Part shown: piece by piece, positions 18,972 to 28,672 of the stretch | How positions within the stretch are numbered: the stretch's first letter is position 1 | How the letters are laid out: each line of letters opens with the position of its first letter | Assembly (NCBI GenBank): GCA_027067965.1 | Contig: JAMOUV010000032.1 | Coordinates: 178,315 to 242,314 of the forward strand | Direction of reading: 5' to 3' | DNA length: 64,000 nt | Source of the DNA: Flavobacteriales bacterium | Lineage (GTDB): Bacteria > Bacteroidota > Bacteroidia > Flavobacteriales > Flavobacteriaceae | Translations under genes and position numbers: made by a program | The notes under the pieces: model-generated | Told to the model about the DNA's origin: nothing | Seen by the model: the letters and a program-made list of their open reading frames with translations, nothing else | The model's database searches: none

Positions 18972-20105
18972 TTAGAAGTTTTTATTGAGTAATTTATAAT
19001 AATAATCCAAATTGCGATTTATTAAAATATTTATATCAAATTTGGTTCGAATAGTCTTTAAAGCATTTCGTCCAATAGTATCTCTTAAGCTTTTGTTGTT
19101 TAAAAGTTTTATAATATTTTTAGCAAGAGAAGTCGGATTTCCAACCTCTGATAATAATCCATTTTTTTCATTTTCTATGATTTCATAAGCAGGTTCAATA
19201 GTGCTACCAATCACAGCTTTCCCCATTGCCATTCCTTCCAGCCATGCTATAGGCATGTTTTCATTATGTGAAGGATAGACACATACTTGATGGGATGCTA
19301 TTAACTCCGGGATTTTTTCGTGTGCTACAGGCCCTGTGAATTTAATGGCATTCTTTGTTTTTTCCGAAATTAATGATAATATATAATCTTTATAAGATTT
19401 GTTGTTATTTAAAGTATCTCTTCCTACAATTGTAAGCTTTGCATCCGGTACCTCATTAATAACTTTTTCCATAGCCAATATAAGGTCTTTCGCACCTTTA
19501 TTTTCAGAAATTTTTCCTACAAAAATTATTGAATTTTGTATTTCATTTTTTTTTCTCGGATAAAATAAAGAGGTATTAATAGGATTATATATAACTTCAA
19601 TTAATTGAGGTGGAATTTTAAGGTTTTTACTATTTAATTTCTTAGAAAATTCACTTACGGCAATAATGCCATCGGCTGATGAAAGTGTTTTATCAATCAA
19701 ATATTTTCGAAAAAATTTTCCTCCTTTAGTTAATGAAATCTCCGAATGAATACGCATTATCTTTAATGCATCGAAGGAATTAGATATAGATGCTAAACTA
19801 ATATTGGGGGCTTCAATTATATCAATTTTTTGATTAGAATTTATTTTCTTTAATTGATTATTTAATCTGCTTTTATTTATATAAAAACTTATTTTAGGCC
19901 TCTTATTTTTAGGCAATAAATATAAATTAACCCCATTAATATTTTTATAACCTGAAATTTCTTTATTATAATGTCCCAACACACTTACGCTATGCCCTTT
20001 TTTTACCATGAATTCGGCTAAAGTTTTTGTAAATACACCTATTCCACCTTGCCGATATGGAGGGTACTCGTCCGTAACAAAACAAATATGTAAAGATTTT
20101 TTCAT
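18972..20105 (-). CDS. Glycosyltransferase family 4
   Basis: 377 residues with a classical GT4 layout: N-terminal FVTDEYPPYRQGGIGVFTKT (the glycine-rich loop GGIGVF), ADGIIAVSEFSKKL near residue 145, then the donor domain with IIFVGKISENKGAKDLILAM, LTIVGRDTL, IKFTGPV and the EX7E-type PSHNENMPIAWLEGMAMGKA. First gene of the leftward operon 20105-15328 and distinctly AT-rich. The 130 bases upstream are very AT-rich and contain TAATTCTTG-like boxes, but no confident promoter. Sugar specificity unknown. Confidence 0.9.
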   Translation of the reverse strand: MKKSLHICFVTDEYPPYRQGGIGVFTKTLAEFMVKKGHSVSVLGHYNKEISGYKNINGVNLYLLPKNKRPKISFYINKSRLNNQLKKINSNQKIDIIEAPNISLASISNSFDALKIMRIHSEISLTKGGKFFRKYLIDKTLSSADGIIAVSEFSKKLNSKNLKIPPQLIEVIYNPINTSLFYPRKKNEIQNSIIFVGKISENKGAKDLILAMEKVINEVPDAKLTIVGRDTLNNNKSYKDYILSLISEKTKNAIKFTGPVAHEKIPELIASHQVCVYPSHNENMPIAWLEGMAMGKAVIGSTIEPAYEIIENEKNGLLSEVGNPTSLAKNIIKLLNNKSLRDTIGRNALKTIRTKFDINILINRNLDYYYKLLNKNF

Positions 20106-20234
20106 ATAACTTTTATTATCAAGAATTACATTATTATTAATATTTTTATTACTAGTATTTCAGAGCAAATCTTGTGCAAACATATATTAGGTTAATTTCT
20201 TTAAAATACTTCTCAATAAGAATTCTCATATTCC

Positions 20235-21488
20235 TTACTTTATAAATTGAGGTAACAACCCCATCAACTCCACCGCCGCTGCTTTGGCCTTATTGCGGAT
20301 GATGTCCCGCGGCGTATTATCGCCTACTTCGTAAATGATACTTTCGGCTTTGAATTGGATATAGAACCAAGTCTTAGCATATGGTTCGCTTAAAGGTGTA
20401 GGTTCGTAATCCGTCCGGAAGGGATATACACAGCGGTCGATGGCAGCGGTATAGAGGCGTTTAAAATCTTTGAGATCCGTACGAAATGAGTCGTCGAATA
20501 CGTAATAGGTATCCCGGTCCATGGAATGAAAATCCAGGCCGAGTATGATTTTGTTCCGGTGCTTTTTGGCCCGGTCCAGAATAAATCGACTGATTTGATT
20601 GACTTCCGGTTGGCGGAAGTAGGCCCAATCGCGGTTAAGGTCCACGCCGTTGGCATTATAGCGCCAATGTCCCAAATCCACGCCGTCGGGATTGAGGACG
20701 GGAAAGAGCCAAATATCAAACCGGTCGAAAAACAGTTCGGAGAGGGTATCTTTTATTAATAAGTTTTCCGTAAAACTTTGCAGCGCCATAAAACCGGTGA
20801 TTTCCGGCGGATGCATGCGACCGAATACCACAATCACCTTTTTCTTATCCGGCTCACCTTTTCCGATGCGCACAAAGGGTAAATCCTTGCCCAAAGCGGA
20901 CCGGCCGGCTACATTTATTTCTTGTACATAAGGACGTGTGCGAAGATTATTTACCCAATCGTAAATATCTTTGGTGGTAATAAGTTCCTGAGCGGAAACC
21001 CAAAGCGGCGCCGTGTCCAAATTCAGGCGGAAACGCGCTTGCATAGTATCATCGTTTATTTCAATGTTTTCAATAGCGCTCCAATTTCTTCGGTCCCGGC
21101 TTATTTTGGGAATATACCGATGATGGCCGTCATAGTATTGTAAAATTAAATCCACCGTACGTGGTGTGTCCGACCAAATTTTGAATGCATACCAAGGACT
21201 GTCATTAACAGGCACCCGTTCGGGTTTAATGTCTATTTGAAAAGTCGTGTCGTCGATTTGTCTAAAGCCGTTCATGCGGGCGCCTTCGAAACGGTTGTCC
21301 ACATGAATGCCATCGATGGAAAAAATCTTTTTTTCCTGAATTTCAATTGATTTATCCGAAGTATCATTAGGAACGGGATAATCGAATGTTTTTCTCACAT
21401 AATAACTTTTACACCCCAAAAATTGAAGTGTAAAGATAAAGAAAATTATAAAACCCGTAAAATATTTTAATTTTATTTTAATCCTCAT
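20235..21488 (-). CDS. M14 zinc carboxypeptidase-like lipoprotein
   Basis: 417 residues. The N-terminus is a lipoprotein signal (FIFTLQFLGCKSYY, lipobox FLGC). An N-terminal beta-sandwich of about 170 residues precedes the M14 catalytic domain: zinc ligands H and E in GRMHPPEITGF, substrate-binding NPDGVDLGHWRYNANGVDLN (N and R), the third zinc histidine in LGLDFHSMDRD, and a C-terminal catalytic glutamate in SIIYEVGDNTPRD. All core residues are present. It is exported to the envelope and could trim peptides or act as a peptidoglycan carboxypeptidase. It sits 91 bases after apbE and may be co-transcribed with it. Confidence 0.85.
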   Translation of the reverse strand: MRIKIKLKYFTGFIIFFIFTLQFLGCKSYYVRKTFDYPVPNDTSDKSIEIQEKKIFSIDGIHVDNRFEGARMNGFRQIDDTTFQIDIKPERVPVNDSPWYAFKIWSDTPRTVDLILQYYDGHHRYIPKISRDRRNWSAIENIEINDDTMQARFRLNLDTAPLWVSAQELITTKDIYDWVNNLRTRPYVQEINVAGRSALGKDLPFVRIGKGEPDKKKVIVVFGRMHPPEITGFMALQSFTENLLIKDTLSELFFDRFDIWLFPVLNPDGVDLGHWRYNANGVDLNRDWAYFRQPEVNQISRFILDRAKKHRNKIILGLDFHSMDRDTYYVFDDSFRTDLKDFKRLYTAAIDRCVYPFRTDYEPTPLSEPYAKTWFYIQFKAESIIYEVGDNTPRDIIRNKAKAAAVELMGLLPQFIK

Positions 21489-21579
21489 TCCTATTTAATT
21501 AATAGTGAAAATATATATTATTTCCTTTTGATATGGGTTTAAAAAAATCTTGCAATAATACATCAAATTTCCCGGTTTT

Positions 21580-22596
21580 TTATTCCTTTTGTATATCTAT
21601 TCCGTCCGATTGCCATATTTTGATTTTTCCCAAACTATCGGCATATATCAAAAGTCCCTCCAATCGAGTATTCTCGGTAATATATTTCCGGGCTTGCTGA
21701 AAACCCGACACCATACAAGCCGTTGCCCATCCGTCCGCTTCCGTGCAATTGGGCGCCAAGACCGATGCACTAAGCAAGTTGGATTGATAAGGAAATCCGG
21801 TTTTAGGATGCAATGTGTGCACATATTTTTTTCCTGTTTTACGGTCAATCCTGTATTTCCGATAATTGCCGGAGGTGGCAATGGCTTTATTAAAAAGTTT
21901 TATATCGGCGGCATAATGTCCGCTTCCCGCAACAGGATAATCCACCGCTACAATCCACGGACGATTTTCTTTTATATTCTTGCCTTTTGCTAGTACTTCC
22001 CCTCCCAGTTCCACAATATAATTTTCATATGATTTTTTTGAAATCAATTCACCTATTTTGTCAATGACATAACCTTTGGCAATAGAATTAAAATCAATAA
22101 AAATCTGAGGATATTTCTTTCTTACCACCCCATTTTGATCGATGTAAACCTTATCAAATCCCACATATTTTTTCAAACTATCCACAATCGTGCTATCGTG
22201 TTCAATATTTTTAATTTTCTTTCCGGGACCGAATCCCCAAGCATTGACCAAAATTCCGATCGTCGGATCATAAAGCCCGTTTGTAGCGCGGTAAATTTTA
22301 CGTGCTTCGTTAAATACATAACGAAAATGTTCGTCCGCTTTCAATTCTTCACCCCGGTTAATACGGGATATGAGTGAACCGGGAATATAAGTCGATAATG
22401 ATCGATTGATTTGCGCAATGAGTTCCTCAATTTCCTTTTGTGTAATTTCATCTCCATTTCCCTGAATATCAATATGATAGGTTGTGCCCAGTGCTTTTCC
22501 GCTAAAATGTTCCTCCTTGATTCCCTGCCGGCATGAAATCAATACGAACAAGACAAAAAACCATAAAACCGGTCTAACAGAAATTAAATTTTTCAT
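21580..22596 (-). CDS. apbE: FAD:protein FMN transferase (ApbE), lipoprotein
   Basis: 338 residues. N-terminal lipoprotein signal with lipobox in FVLFVLISCRQG. ApbE motifs: GTTYHIDIQG, RINRGEE, YDPTIGILVNAWGFG, FIDFNSIAKGYVIDKIG, NYIVELGGEVLAKG, the catalytic/metal region GFPYQSNLLSASVLAPNCTEADGWAT (given in two parts) and TACMVSG near the end. It transfers FMN from FAD to a threonine of periplasmic flavoproteins such as Nqr/Rnf subunits. The ATG at 22596 is chosen over the TTG at 22608; both overlap the upstream nitronate-monooxygenase-like gene (23 bases with the ATG). Confidence 0.92.
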   Translation of the reverse strand: MKNLISVRPVLWFFVLFVLISCRQGIKEEHFSGKALGTTYHIDIQGNGDEITQKEIEELIAQINRSLSTYIPGSLISRINRGEELKADEHFRYVFNEARKIYRATNGLYDPTIGILVNAWGFGPGKKIKNIEHDSTIVDSLKKYVGFDKVYIDQNGVVRKKYPQIFIDFNSIAKGYVIDKIGELISKKSYENYIVELGGEVLAKGKNIKENRPWIVAVDYPVAGSGHYAADIKLFNKAIATSGNYRKYRIDRKTGKKYVHTLHPKTGFPYQSNLLSASVLAPNCTEADGWATACMVSGFQQARKYITENTRLEGLLIYADSLGKIKIWQSDGIDIQKE

Positions 22597-23539
22597 TGCG
22601 ATTATCAATTAATTCACCATATGCATTGCAAAATTCATGCATAATTTCACGAACTATCTCCCCGGCAGGCATAATTTCATCCAACAACATGGCCACTTGA
22701 CCTATTTCCAGTTCACCTTCGTCCAAATCGCCTTCGAAAATTCCTTTTTTGGCCCTACCCCGCCCCAGTAATTTTTTGATTTGTTCCGGATCGGGTTTAG
22801 TCCGATAAATTTTTTCCAATTCTTCGTAAAATTTATTTTTGATAATGCGTGTAGGCACAATTTCCTTAAGAGTCAATACCGTATCTCCTTCGGAAACGGC
22901 TATAACGGCCTTTTTGAAATTCTGATGAGCCGAGGATTCTTCACTTGCAACAAACCGGGTTCCCATTTGCACCCCGTCCGCTCCCAATACCATGGCGGCC
23001 AACATCTGCCTGCCGGTAGCAATTCCTCCCGCAGCAATCAACGGAATTTTAATTTCACGACGCACCGCCGGAATCAAAACCATGGTCGTTGTTTCTTCGC
23101 GTCCGTTATGGCCTCCCGCTTCAAATCCCTCGGCCACAATAGCATCCACACCGGCTTCTGCCGCTTTGCGAGCAAATTTTACGCTCGATACCACATGTGC
23201 CACCTTTATTCCGTTTTCTTTCAAATATCCCGTCCATATGCGAGGATTACCGGCGGAAGTAAAAACAATCCGGACTCCTTCGTCGCGAACAATTTTCATA
23301 ATTTCTTCGATATCGGGATACAATAAGGGAATATTTACCCCGAAAGGTTTGTCTGTCGCACGTTTGGCTTTTCTTATATGTTCCCGTAAAACTTCCGGAT
23401 ACATCGACCCGGCTCCGATTAATCCCAAACCGCCCGCTTCACTGACGGCCACAGCCAATTTCCAACCACTAACCCATACCATTCCGCCTTGCACAAGCGG
23501 ATATTTAATGCGAAATAATTCGGTAATAGCATTACTCAT
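22574..23539 (-). CDS. Nitronate monooxygenase-like flavoprotein (NPD/FabK family)
   Basis: 321 residues of FMN-dependent TIM barrel: IKYPLVQGGMVWVSGWKLA at the N-terminus, SEAGGLGLIGAG, the conserved IVAEGFEAGGHNG with the catalytic-histidine position, then LIAAGGIATGRQMLAAMVLG and GVQMGTRFVASEES. The family includes nitronate monooxygenases and the enoyl-ACP reductase FabK, which are hard to separate by motif. The start ATG shares one base with the subtilase stop, and apbE overlaps its 3' end, giving a tightly packed operon. Confidence 0.85.
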   Translation of the reverse strand: MSNAITELFRIKYPLVQGGMVWVSGWKLAVAVSEAGGLGLIGAGSMYPEVLREHIRKAKRATDKPFGVNIPLLYPDIEEIMKIVRDEGVRIVFTSAGNPRIWTGYLKENGIKVAHVVSSVKFARKAAEAGVDAIVAEGFEAGGHNGREETTTMVLIPAVRREIKIPLIAAGGIATGRQMLAAMVLGADGVQMGTRFVASEESSAHQNFKKAVIAVSEGDTVLTLKEIVPTRIIKNKFYEELEKIYRTKPDPEQIKKLLGRGRAKKGIFEGDLDEGELEIGQVAMLLDEIMPAGEIVREIMHEFCNAYGELIDNRNEKFNFC

Positions 23540-25131
23540 TATTCAGGTTGCTTTATGAGTTTAATAATACGTTTTTTTCGTTCATTATAAATCAACAATA
23601 AATAGATTCCTCTCTTTAATCCGGTCCATGATGTCACAGGATACAATTGTCCGTTATGAATCATTTTACCGTTTATGTCAAACAATGAATATTCCATGGG
23701 AGCAATCATGCCCGATACTTTTATTTCATTGGAAAAAGGATTGGGATAGACGCGCAAAGCTCCCACTTGGTTGTCTTTCAATGAATCCAAGTTTTTCATC
23801 ATTAATGTGAAATCCGGGAATCCGTAACCGTATAAACTGTCGGGACTGTGGAAGCGATCGGAAGATTGTAACAGATAATTTTTCATTTCCACCGGCGGCA
23901 AAAACGGATAGTGCTGCACCATATCGGCTACAAATCCGGTTATGATGGGGGCAGCCGCACTGGTTCCGCTTACGGCCCAATAATGTCCGGCATAAAATGT
24001 TTTTACCCGTACACCCCATGACATGACATCGGGTTTGATGCGTCCGTCACTCGTATTTCCCGTACTACTAAAACTTGCACGATTCTTAAATGCATCGGCC
24101 GCACCTACCGCTATAACATCTTTTGCATCGGCGGGAACGGAAATCTTTTTCCAAGGAATATTACCGGCATTCCCGGCCGAAACGACTACGTGAATACCCT
24201 TTTCGGTGGCTATTTGTGCACCACGGGAAGCAAAAGCCGTTTTTCCGTCCAGTTCTTCCCACGTATGATTATACTTCGGATTATCAAAATCAATATAACC
24301 CAATGAAGTATTAATGAGATCCACGCCTACACTATCGGCGCGTTCGGCGGCCATCACCCAATAAGTCTCCTCCACGGGCATTTCCATACTCACATCTTCG
24401 GAAATATATAAACAAAAATCCGCCTCGTATGCAGTTCCAATCAATTCTCCTTCCTCCAATCCGCCAATTAAAGACCATACCATCGTACCATGCGGATGAC
24501 GCGTGTAAACATGATTGGTCCGGTCGGGAAAATTATAGGTATCTATGACACCGTCTCTACGGTAAATATGACGTAATACCCGGGAGGTATCGGCCGTGGG
24601 AAAGCCCGCATCGATAACGGCTATGAGAATATTTTTTCCGGTCAATCCCGCCTCATGAACCGCAAAAGCATGATGCATTACATAAGCCATGGTATCATTT
24701 CCGTAATCAATCCGCCGGGCAGCCAATTTGCGGGAAGAATAAACCACCGGATTTGTATCAACTTTTGACAAAACCCGTTTGTCGGCCAATACAATGCTAT
24801 CAATAAATGTATATGTCAGCAACGAAGCAATATCTGTTGAATCGCCCTGCACATGGATAGCGTTTAACCATTTGGAATGACCTTTTATATGTATACCGGG
24901 ACTATGATAAATCATGTTATAATATGCCGAATCAATCGGTACATCTCGAATATCCAAATCTATTCCGTATCGCATCCGCCTGTCCAATGCCCTTTTTGAA
25001 AGCATTTCCGAAGGATGATTAAGATAATATTCGGCATCCGGTTTATCGTGCAAATAAATCCAAGCATCGATTTGTGAACGCATGGCGGTTAAACCGGCCA
25101 AAAAAAATACCACAACCCATAATTTTTTCAT
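23539..25131 (-). CDS. Subtilisin-like S8 protease with T9SS sorting tail
   Basis: 530 residues. Signal peptide MKKLWVVVFFLAGLTAMRS, then a propeptide-like region, then the S8 domain with an intact triad: Asp in ILIAVIDAGFPTAD (about residue 174), His in HPHGTMVWSLIGG (about 214), Ser in AVSGTSAAAPIITG (about 391), plus the oxyanion asparagine region VVVSAGNAGN. The last 80 residues form a type A T9SS sorting domain: LRVYPNPFSNEIKVSG, YSLFDINGKMI, LKRGIYLLLI. Secreted to the outside or cell surface. The ATG at 25131 is chosen over a TTG at 25146, which sits next to the promoter box. First gene of the leftward operon to 20235. Confidence 0.93.
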   Translation of the reverse strand: MKKLWVVVFFLAGLTAMRSQIDAWIYLHDKPDAEYYLNHPSEMLSKRALDRRMRYGIDLDIRDVPIDSAYYNMIYHSPGIHIKGHSKWLNAIHVQGDSTDIASLLTYTFIDSIVLADKRVLSKVDTNPVVYSSRKLAARRIDYGNDTMAYVMHHAFAVHEAGLTGKNILIAVIDAGFPTADTSRVLRHIYRRDGVIDTYNFPDRTNHVYTRHPHGTMVWSLIGGLEEGELIGTAYEADFCLYISEDVSMEMPVEETYWVMAAERADSVGVDLINTSLGYIDFDNPKYNHTWEELDGKTAFASRGAQIATEKGIHVVVSAGNAGNIPWKKISVPADAKDVIAVGAADAFKNRASFSSTGNTSDGRIKPDVMSWGVRVKTFYAGHYWAVSGTSAAAPIITGFVADMVQHYPFLPPVEMKNYLLQSSDRFHSPDSLYGYGFPDFTLMMKNLDSLKDNQVGALRVYPNPFSNEIKVSGMIAPMEYSLFDINGKMIHNGQLYPVTSWTGLKRGIYLLLIYNERKKRIIKLIKQPE

Positions 25132-25150
25132 GATCCCGTTTGTCAAAAAA

Positions 25151-25158
25151 CAAAGTTA
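25151..25158 (-). promoter_or_regulatory. -7 box for the subtilase operon
   Basis: TAACTTTG on the minus strand (exact TAnnTTTG), 20 bases before the subtilase ATG at 25131. The spacer to pruA (25132-25375) therefore holds two divergent promoters. Confidence 0.68.
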
Positions 25159-25346
25159 TCACAATTCAACCAAAGGATAAAATAAATTCTTGATCTAAAC
25201 CGTCGTTTCAAGTGGAATATAAGCAACCTAAAATTATTAATTTTTATTCACAAAAAGATAAAAGAAAAAATTAATATCTAATAATTAGCCACTCAATCTT
25301 TGGTTAAATCCACAATTTAATCATCCGGATAATCCGCAATAATTCG

Positions 25347-25354
25347 TAAATTTG
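25347..25354 (+). promoter_or_regulatory. -7 box for pruA
   Basis: TAAATTTG, exact TAnnTTTG, 22 bases before the pruA ATG. It contains the in-frame TTG at 25352 that would otherwise be taken as the start codon. Confidence 0.7.
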
Positions 25355-25375
25355 AAGGAAACAAAAAATATTATT

Positions 25376-27004
25376 ATGGACAAAGCATATGTCAAAATAC
25401 CTCAAGCAAAAAACGAACCCGTTCTGTCTTATGCACCGGGAACTCCCGAACGCGAAGAAGTACTGAAAACATACAAGGAAATGTGGAATAGCCATGTGGA
25501 AGTTCCCTTGTATATCAACGGTGAAAAAGTTTTTACGGGAAAAACCAAGGAAATTCGGCCGCCACATGATCACGGGCATGTCGTAGGCGTATTTCACCGG
25601 GCCTCCGATGAGCATGTCAAACAAGCCATCGATGCCGCCCTAAAAGCCCGTCAAAAATGGGCCGATTTGCCATGGGAACAACGCGTTTCCATATTCCTTA
25701 AAGCCGCCGATTTGATTTCCGGCCCCTATCGCGCCAAAATGAATGCGGCTACCATGATTAATCAATCCAAAACCATTCATCAAGCGGAAATTGACGCCGT
25801 GGCGGAATTGGCTGATTTTTGGCGTTTTAATGCCGAATATTTGGCACGTATTTACAAAGAACAACCCGAATCGGCCAAAGATGTATTCAACCGGATGGAA
25901 TACCGTCCGTTGGAAGGATTTATTTATGCTGTCACTCCGTTCAATTTTACCAGTATTGCGGGCAACTTGCCTACCGCTCCCGCCATGGCGGGCAATGTGG
26001 TGGTATGGAAGCCCTCGGTATCGCAAATGTATTCGGCCAATATGATTATGGAAGTGCTCATGGAAGCGGGATTACCGGCAGGTGTGATTAATATGGTCAC
26101 CGGTAGTGCTTCGAAAATTACGGAAGTAGTACTCAATCACCCCGAATTTTCAGGTTTGCATTATACCGGTTCCACGGCCGTATTTCAATATTTATGGAAA
26201 ACCATAGGAAACAATATAGATAAATACAAAACTTATCCCCGCATAGTGGGAGAAACCGGCGGAAAAGATTTTGTTTGGATGGCACCCGACGCCAATCCCG
26301 TGGAAGTAGCCACCGCATTGGCACGCGGCGCATTCGAATATCAAGGACAAAAATGTTCGGCCGCATCCCGCGCCTACATTCCCGAAAGCCAATGGGATGC
26401 CGTATTTAAAGAACTGAAAAAACAAGTGGAAAGTATGAAAATGGGCGATCCGGGTGATTTTTCCAATTTCATTACCGCCGTCATCAACGAAGCATCCTTT
26501 AATAAGTTGGCCGGTTACATTGAACAAGCCAAAAAAGATAAAGAAGTGGAAATTGTCATCGGAGGCGGCTATGACAAATCCAAAGGATATTTCATCGAAC
26601 CGACGGTTTTCCTCACCACCGATCCGCATTACGAAACCATGGTCGAAGAATTATTCGGCCCCATCCTGACCGTATATGTCTATCCGGACAAAGAATGGAA
26701 AGAAAGTTTGGATCTGGTGGACGGCACTTCACCTTACGGCCTGACCGGCGCTATTTTTGCCAAAGATCGTTACATCATCGATTATGCCACCAAACGGCTC
26801 GAAAATGCCGCCGGAAATTTCTATATCAACGACAAACCCACCGGCGCCGTGGTCAATCAACAACCTTTCGGAGGTGCACGCGCATCGGGAACCAACGATA
26901 AGGCGGGAAGTATGTGGAACCTGATACGCTGGTTATCACCACGAGCCATTAAAGAAAACTTTAATCCACCCAAGGATTACCGCTATCCTTTTTTGGGAGA
27001 ATAA
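25376..27004 (+). CDS. pruA: L-glutamate gamma-semialdehyde dehydrogenase
   Basis: 542 residues, the usual size of the single-domain 1-pyrroline-5-carboxylate dehydrogenase. Aldehyde dehydrogenase motifs: AVTPFNFTSIAGNLPTAPAM, VWKPS, the NAD loop HYTGSTAVFQ, the glutamate general base in VGETGGKDFVW, the catalytic cysteine in EYQGQKCSAASRAY, and FGGARASGTNDKAGS near the end. It oxidises glutamate semialdehyde to glutamate in proline catabolism. The start is set at the ATG at 25376 because the upstream TTG lies in the promoter box. No proline dehydrogenase gene is in the window. A hairpin terminator follows. Confidence 0.96.
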   Translation: MDKAYVKIPQAKNEPVLSYAPGTPEREEVLKTYKEMWNSHVEVPLYINGEKVFTGKTKEIRPPHDHGHVVGVFHRASDEHVKQAIDAALKARQKWADLPWEQRVSIFLKAADLISGPYRAKMNAATMINQSKTIHQAEIDAVAELADFWRFNAEYLARIYKEQPESAKDVFNRMEYRPLEGFIYAVTPFNFTSIAGNLPTAPAMAGNVVVWKPSVSQMYSANMIMEVLMEAGLPAGVINMVTGSASKITEVVLNHPEFSGLHYTGSTAVFQYLWKTIGNNIDKYKTYPRIVGETGGKDFVWMAPDANPVEVATALARGAFEYQGQKCSAASRAYIPESQWDAVFKELKKQVESMKMGDPGDFSNFITAVINEASFNKLAGYIEQAKKDKEVEIVIGGGYDKSKGYFIEPTVFLTTDPHYETMVEELFGPILTVYVYPDKEWKESLDLVDGTSPYGLTGAIFAKDRYIIDYATKRLENAAGNFYINDKPTGAVVNQQPFGGARASGTNDKAGSMWNLIRWLSPRAIKENFNPPKDYRYPFLGE

Positions 27005-27031
27005 AATTTTTCGAGATGTCGTAATAAGAAT

Positions 27032-27062
27032 CACCCTGCGTATGACGCGGGGTGTGTTTTAT
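27032..27062 (+). terminator. Rho-independent terminator after pruA
   Basis: Stem caccctgcg (27032-27040) pairs with cgcggggtg (27046-27054) across a 5-base loop, with one G-T wobble, followed by a T-rich run. Confidence 0.75.
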
Positions 27063-27091
27063 TGAAATTATTCCGAAACTTTCATACCTTT
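27062..27091 (+). promoter_or_regulatory. Promoter for the PGRP amidase gene
   Basis: TTG at 27062-27064 and TACCTTTA at 27084-27091, separated by 19 bases; a near match to the Bacteroidota promoter, 14 bases before the TTG start. Confidence 0.5.
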
Positions 27092-27104
27092 AAACAAAAA
27101 AGTC

Positions 27105-28670
27105 TTGAAACGCATCTTATTTTTAATCTTCTTTATTTCAGCAATTTATCTTTTGCCGGCCCAAAAAGGTAAGGATTTTCACATCACATGGTACAAAACA
27201 AAAAGCGGATTATTCTCCCAACCCATCGATATTGCACCCGGTAAAAACGATCCGTTTCTCAATCTGCAAATATTTTTGAAATATAAAGGTAATTCCAAAC
27301 CGCAGGTTTACCTCATCACCGCGAAAGACACCCTAAAAGTCGAAGAAGACCACCTGCAGCCCGAGCCGGGCAAATGGTTCGGATTTATCGATTTGCCTAA
27401 CCGGAAACAAACCGTCAAACTTTTGATACGACACGCCAAAGATTTCCGGCTTCGTGCACATAAAATCCGGATTTATTATCCGGGCAAATCAATGCCGGTA
27501 AACCCGAAAAAAACTCAAAATAAACATTCCGCCGAATGGTGCAACTGCCCTTATCCGCCTGCCATTCCACGCGAACAGTGGTGCCCGGACAACCATTGCC
27601 CGCCTCCATCTTCGTATGTATCTACGGATGTCAGATTTCTTATCGTGCATCATACGGCTACGCCCAACAACGAAAGCGATTGGCCGGCCCGGGTAAGGCA
27701 AATATGGGATTTTCATGTCCATACCCGCGGATGGGCGGATATCGGTTACAATTACCTGATCGACCAAAACGGATATCTTTACGTAGGACGGGGCGAAGAT
27801 GTCAAAGGAGCCCATTTTTCCGGCTACAATTCCGGTACTTGCGGTATTGCCTACCTGGGTACCTTTACGCAATTCACTCCGCCGGACACCATGCATGCCA
27901 CTTTTGAAAAATACGCCGCTTACAAATCATGTCAAAAACAATTGATTCCCGGTGAAATTTCACGTCATGCCGCTTCGGAAAGGGATTTATACACCATTTC
28001 CGGCCACCGCGATTCCGGTAGCGGCACGGAATGTCCCGGTGATGTTTTATACGGACAATTGCCCGCTCTTCGCGAAGCAACGCAAGAAACCATGTGCGGA
28101 TGCAACCGGGAACTTAATTTGGTGGCTCAGCGCTTACATGCCGATAAAGATCAGATCAAAGAAGGCGAAAAAATACGTTTTCATGCCACCATGCGCAATT
28201 TATCGGGCGTGGATTCTTCCAATGACAGTATTTACTTTACCATAAACGGCACGCCCGTTATCCGGGATTTCCTAAGTGCATGGCCGGCCTGTGGAGAAGA
28301 AAAACGATCGGGTGTTTATACTTTTACCGAAGCCGGCACCCATAGCCTGTGTGTCGAAATTATTCATTCGGGAGCCGAAACCCATACGGAAGACAATAAA
28401 ATATGCCGAACGGTTTATGTCATGCCCGACAGACCCGACCATTATGTCATTTACCCTAATCCGGCAAATCAATATTTCGGCTTAAAAATACCAAACGGGC
28501 GAAGTTTAAGACAAGTGGCTTTGTTCGATATGGCGGGAAGGAACGTCAAGAATTTTTCGCCGCCTTACTGCGAAATGGATGTCTCTAAACTCGCCGGCGG
28601 CGTATATCATCTGGTTATCGAAGATAACAGGGAAGAAACTTTCAGTTCAAAATTACTTATTACGCATTGA
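27105..28670 (+). CDS. Secreted PGRP/amidase-2 protein with T9SS tail
   Basis: 521 residues. Start codon TTG at 27105 (no ATG nearby), then a signal peptide KRILFLIFFISAIYLLPAQ. Residues 165-330 are an N-acetylmuramoyl-L-alanine amidase of the peptidoglycan-recognition type: zinc ligands H182 in LIVHHTATPN, H301 in TISGHRDSG and C310 in TECPGD, with GWADIGYNYLID between. A CARDB/Ig-like region follows (about 335-430), then a T9SS type A sorting tail (YPNPANQYFGLKIPNG, LFDMAGRNVKNF, AGGVYHLVIE). Likely exported through T9SS and able to cut peptidoglycan outside the cell or at the surface. umuC follows 2 bases later. Confidence 0.88.
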   Translation: MKRILFLIFFISAIYLLPAQKGKDFHITWYKTKSGLFSQPIDIAPGKNDPFLNLQIFLKYKGNSKPQVYLITAKDTLKVEEDHLQPEPGKWFGFIDLPNRKQTVKLLIRHAKDFRLRAHKIRIYYPGKSMPVNPKKTQNKHSAEWCNCPYPPAIPREQWCPDNHCPPPSSYVSTDVRFLIVHHTATPNNESDWPARVRQIWDFHVHTRGWADIGYNYLIDQNGYLYVGRGEDVKGAHFSGYNSGTCGIAYLGTFTQFTPPDTMHATFEKYAAYKSCQKQLIPGEISRHAASERDLYTISGHRDSGSGTECPGDVLYGQLPALREATQETMCGCNRELNLVAQRLHADKDQIKEGEKIRFHATMRNLSGVDSSNDSIYFTINGTPVIRDFLSAWPACGEEKRSGVYTFTEAGTHSLCVEIIHSGAETHTEDNKICRTVYVMPDRPDHYVIYPNPANQYFGLKIPNGRSLRQVALFDMAGRNVKNFSPPYCEMDVSKLAGGVYHLVIEDNREETFSSKLLITH

Positions 28671-28672
28671 AT

